Of a DNA stretch of 7,326 bases, positions 6,390 through 7,326 are shown in pieces; position 1 is the stretch's first letter; every line of letters begins with the position of its first letter. Location: assembly GCA_030609865.1 (NCBI GenBank), contig JAUWSZ010000102.1, positions 1 through 7,326 on the forward strand, written 5' to 3'. The DNA is from a bacterium (GTDB lineage: Bacteria > Desulfobacterota > DSWW01). Below the pieces are notes generated by a model. It saw only the letters and a program-made list of their open reading frames with translations. It was not told where the DNA came from and did no database searches. The position numbers and the translations under genes are program-made.

Positions 6390-6848
6390 ATGCACGCTGA
6401 TGCAAGATTAAAGGAACTGGGGCTGGAGCTTCCGTCGCCTGCAGCACCTGTAGGCAACTATGTTCCCGCTGTCCGCACGGGGAATCTCGTCTTCCTGTCC
6501 GGCCACGGTCCGGTCGGGAAAGATCGGGTCGTTACGGGCAAATTGGGCGTTGACTTGACCGTGGAGGAAGGATACGAGGCGGCAAAGATCGTTGCCATCG
6601 GGCTCCTCGGCTCCCTGAAGGACCTGATCGGCGACCTGGACAAAGTCCGCCGGATCGTCAAGCTTCTCGGGATGGTCAACTGTGACCCGGCCTTCATGGA
6701 GCAACCACGTGTGGTCGACGGCGCCTCTGATCTCCTGGTCGAAGTGTTCGGCGAGAGAGGGAAGCACGCGCGTTCAGCCGTCGGGATGAACGCCCTGCCC
6801 TTCAACATTGCGGTGGAAATCGAGATGATCGTAGAGGTGGAGGATTAG
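6390..6848 (+). CDS. Rid family protein (YjgF/YER057c/UK114)
   Basis: This 152-residue protein belongs to the Rid superfamily of small trimeric proteins, whose RidA members hydrolyse reactive enamines and imines. It looks like the longer subgroup of about 150 residues often labelled endoribonuclease L-PSP, not RidA itself (about 128 residues). Visible landmarks are NLVFLSGHGPV (32-42), a central helix at about 60-80, KLLGMVNCDPAF (91-102), and the C-terminal HARSAVGMNALPFNIAVEIE (126-145). Arg128 aligns with the RidA arginine that binds substrate carboxylates, and Glu145 lies in the conserved EIE-type strand. It is cytosolic, with no signal peptide. It is 40 nt after the acyl-CoA synthetase with no clear terminator between, so probably co-transcribed. 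The L-PSP label does not establish RNase activity, and the subgroup's substrate is unknown to me. Its stop is one nucleotide from the stop of the convergent dehydrogenase gene. Confidence 0.9.
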   Translation: MHADARLKELGLELPSPAAPVGNYVPAVRTGNLVFLSGHGPVGKDRVVTGKLGVDLTVEEGYEAAKIVAIGLLGSLKDLIGDLDKVRRIVKLLGMVNCDPAFMEQPRVVDGASDLLVEVFGERGKHARSAVGMNALPFNIAVEIEMIVEVED

Positions 6849-6849
6849 C

Positions 6850-7326
6850 CTAACTGTCCGAGTCCCAGGGTACCCGCTTTCCGTCTTCCGTATAACGGTA
6901 GAACCCCTTGCCGACCTTTCTTCCCAGGCGACCTTCGTTGACCATTCGCTCCACCAGATCGGAGCGCGGCACGAGGTGGTCTTCCCCGAGCGCCTTCATC
7001 GCCTTCCCGACGCGCAGGAAGGTGTCCAGGCCCGCATTGTCCGCGATCTCAAAGGGGCCGACGCTCCAGCCCAGCCCAAGGCGCATGCCGATGTCGATGT
7101 CTTCCGGGCTTACGATGCCTTCGTCTATCAACTCCGCGCACTCGCGGAAGGCGGAGAACAGAATGCGGTTGATCACGAATCCCGGGATGTCTCGGCGGAC
7201 GGGAAGAGGCCATTTCCCCAAAGACTGGACAAAGGCCACCCCGCGGGCAAAGACGTCATCCGCCGTCTTCTCTCCCTTGATGACTTCCACCAGCGCCATG
7301 AAAGGAACCGGGCCGAAGAAATGCAG
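6850..7326 (-). CDS. 3-hydroxyacyl-CoA dehydrogenase, C-terminal part; 5' end beyond window
   Basis: The frame is open to the right edge, giving 158 residues of a protein that in its single-domain form is usually about 280-300 long. The family oxidises (S)-3-hydroxyacyl-CoA to 3-ketoacyl-CoA with NAD, or works in reverse as in 3-hydroxybutyryl-CoA dehydrogenase. The first visible residues are LHFFGPVPFMALVEVI, the end of the NAD-binding domain. The catalytic dyad is present: His at visible position 2 and Glu at 14, the same 12-residue spacing as His158/Glu170 of the human enzyme. The C-terminal domain follows with DIPGFVINRIL (containing the conserved Asn), EDIDIGMRLGLGWSVGPFEIADNAGLD and GRKVGKGFYRY near the end. 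The usual HFFNP reads HFFGP. An internal ATG at 7299 is not the start, because homology continues upstream of it. Whether an enoyl-CoA hydratase domain is fused at the N-terminus cannot be seen. Confidence 0.9.
   Translation of the reverse strand: MHFFGPVPFMALVEVIKGEKTADDVFARGVAFVQSLGKWPLPVRRDIPGFVINRILFSAFRECAELIDEGIVSPEDIDIGMRLGLGWSVGPFEIADNAGLDTFLRVGKAMKALGEDHLVPRSDLVERMVNEGRLGRKVGKGFYRYTEDGKRVPWDSDS

Overview
The window is a gene-dense, moderately GC-rich (high fifties percent by eye) bacterial segment holding seven protein-coding genes, two of them cut by the window edges. No rRNA, tRNA, CRISPR array or mobile element was seen. The mix suggests an anaerobic, lipid- or organic-acid-degrading bacterium, perhaps of the Desulfobacterota/Syntrophobacteria type. 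It comprises a UroD-fold protein of the MtaA/CmuA methyltransferase kind, an FATP-type acyl-CoA synthetase, a 3-hydroxyacyl-CoA dehydrogenase, an acetoacetate decarboxylase-family enzyme and a diderm-style lipoprotein lipase. That taxonomic guess is inference from gene content only.

Left block (1-2330): a DUF4336 protein on the minus strand, running off the left edge close to its C-terminus, is divergent from a plus-strand LCAT-like serine esterase/acyltransferase with a lipoprotein signal peptide. Their shared 150-bp spacer carries a perfect 7-bp inverted repeat and a good sigma70-type promoter for the LCAT-like gene.

Central block (2350-6848): a minus-strand acetoacetate decarboxylase-family gene is divergent from a plus-strand three-gene run. 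That run is a UroD-like putative methyltransferase, then a FATP-type long-chain acyl-CoA synthetase 13 nt later, then a Rid (YjgF/YER057c/UK114) protein 40 nt later with a perfect Shine-Dalgarno. The 198-bp divergent spacer holds a consensus-like promoter (TTGACA) for the run, a tandem 11-bp direct repeat touching its -35 box, and a weaker promoter candidate for the decarboxylase.

Right block (6850-7326): the C-terminal part of a 3-hydroxyacyl-CoA dehydrogenase on the minus strand converges on the Rid gene with a single nucleotide between stop codons, and continues off the right edge.

Together the central and right genes look like an acid-activation and beta-keto-acid module. A carboxylic acid would be made into its CoA thioester, the 3-hydroxyacyl-CoA oxidised to 3-ketoacyl-CoA, and a beta-keto acid decarboxylated. 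The UroD-like and Rid proteins have roles that cannot be fixed from sequence. This combination is the window's best candidate for an undescribed pathway. Individual families are recognisable; the joint function is inference.
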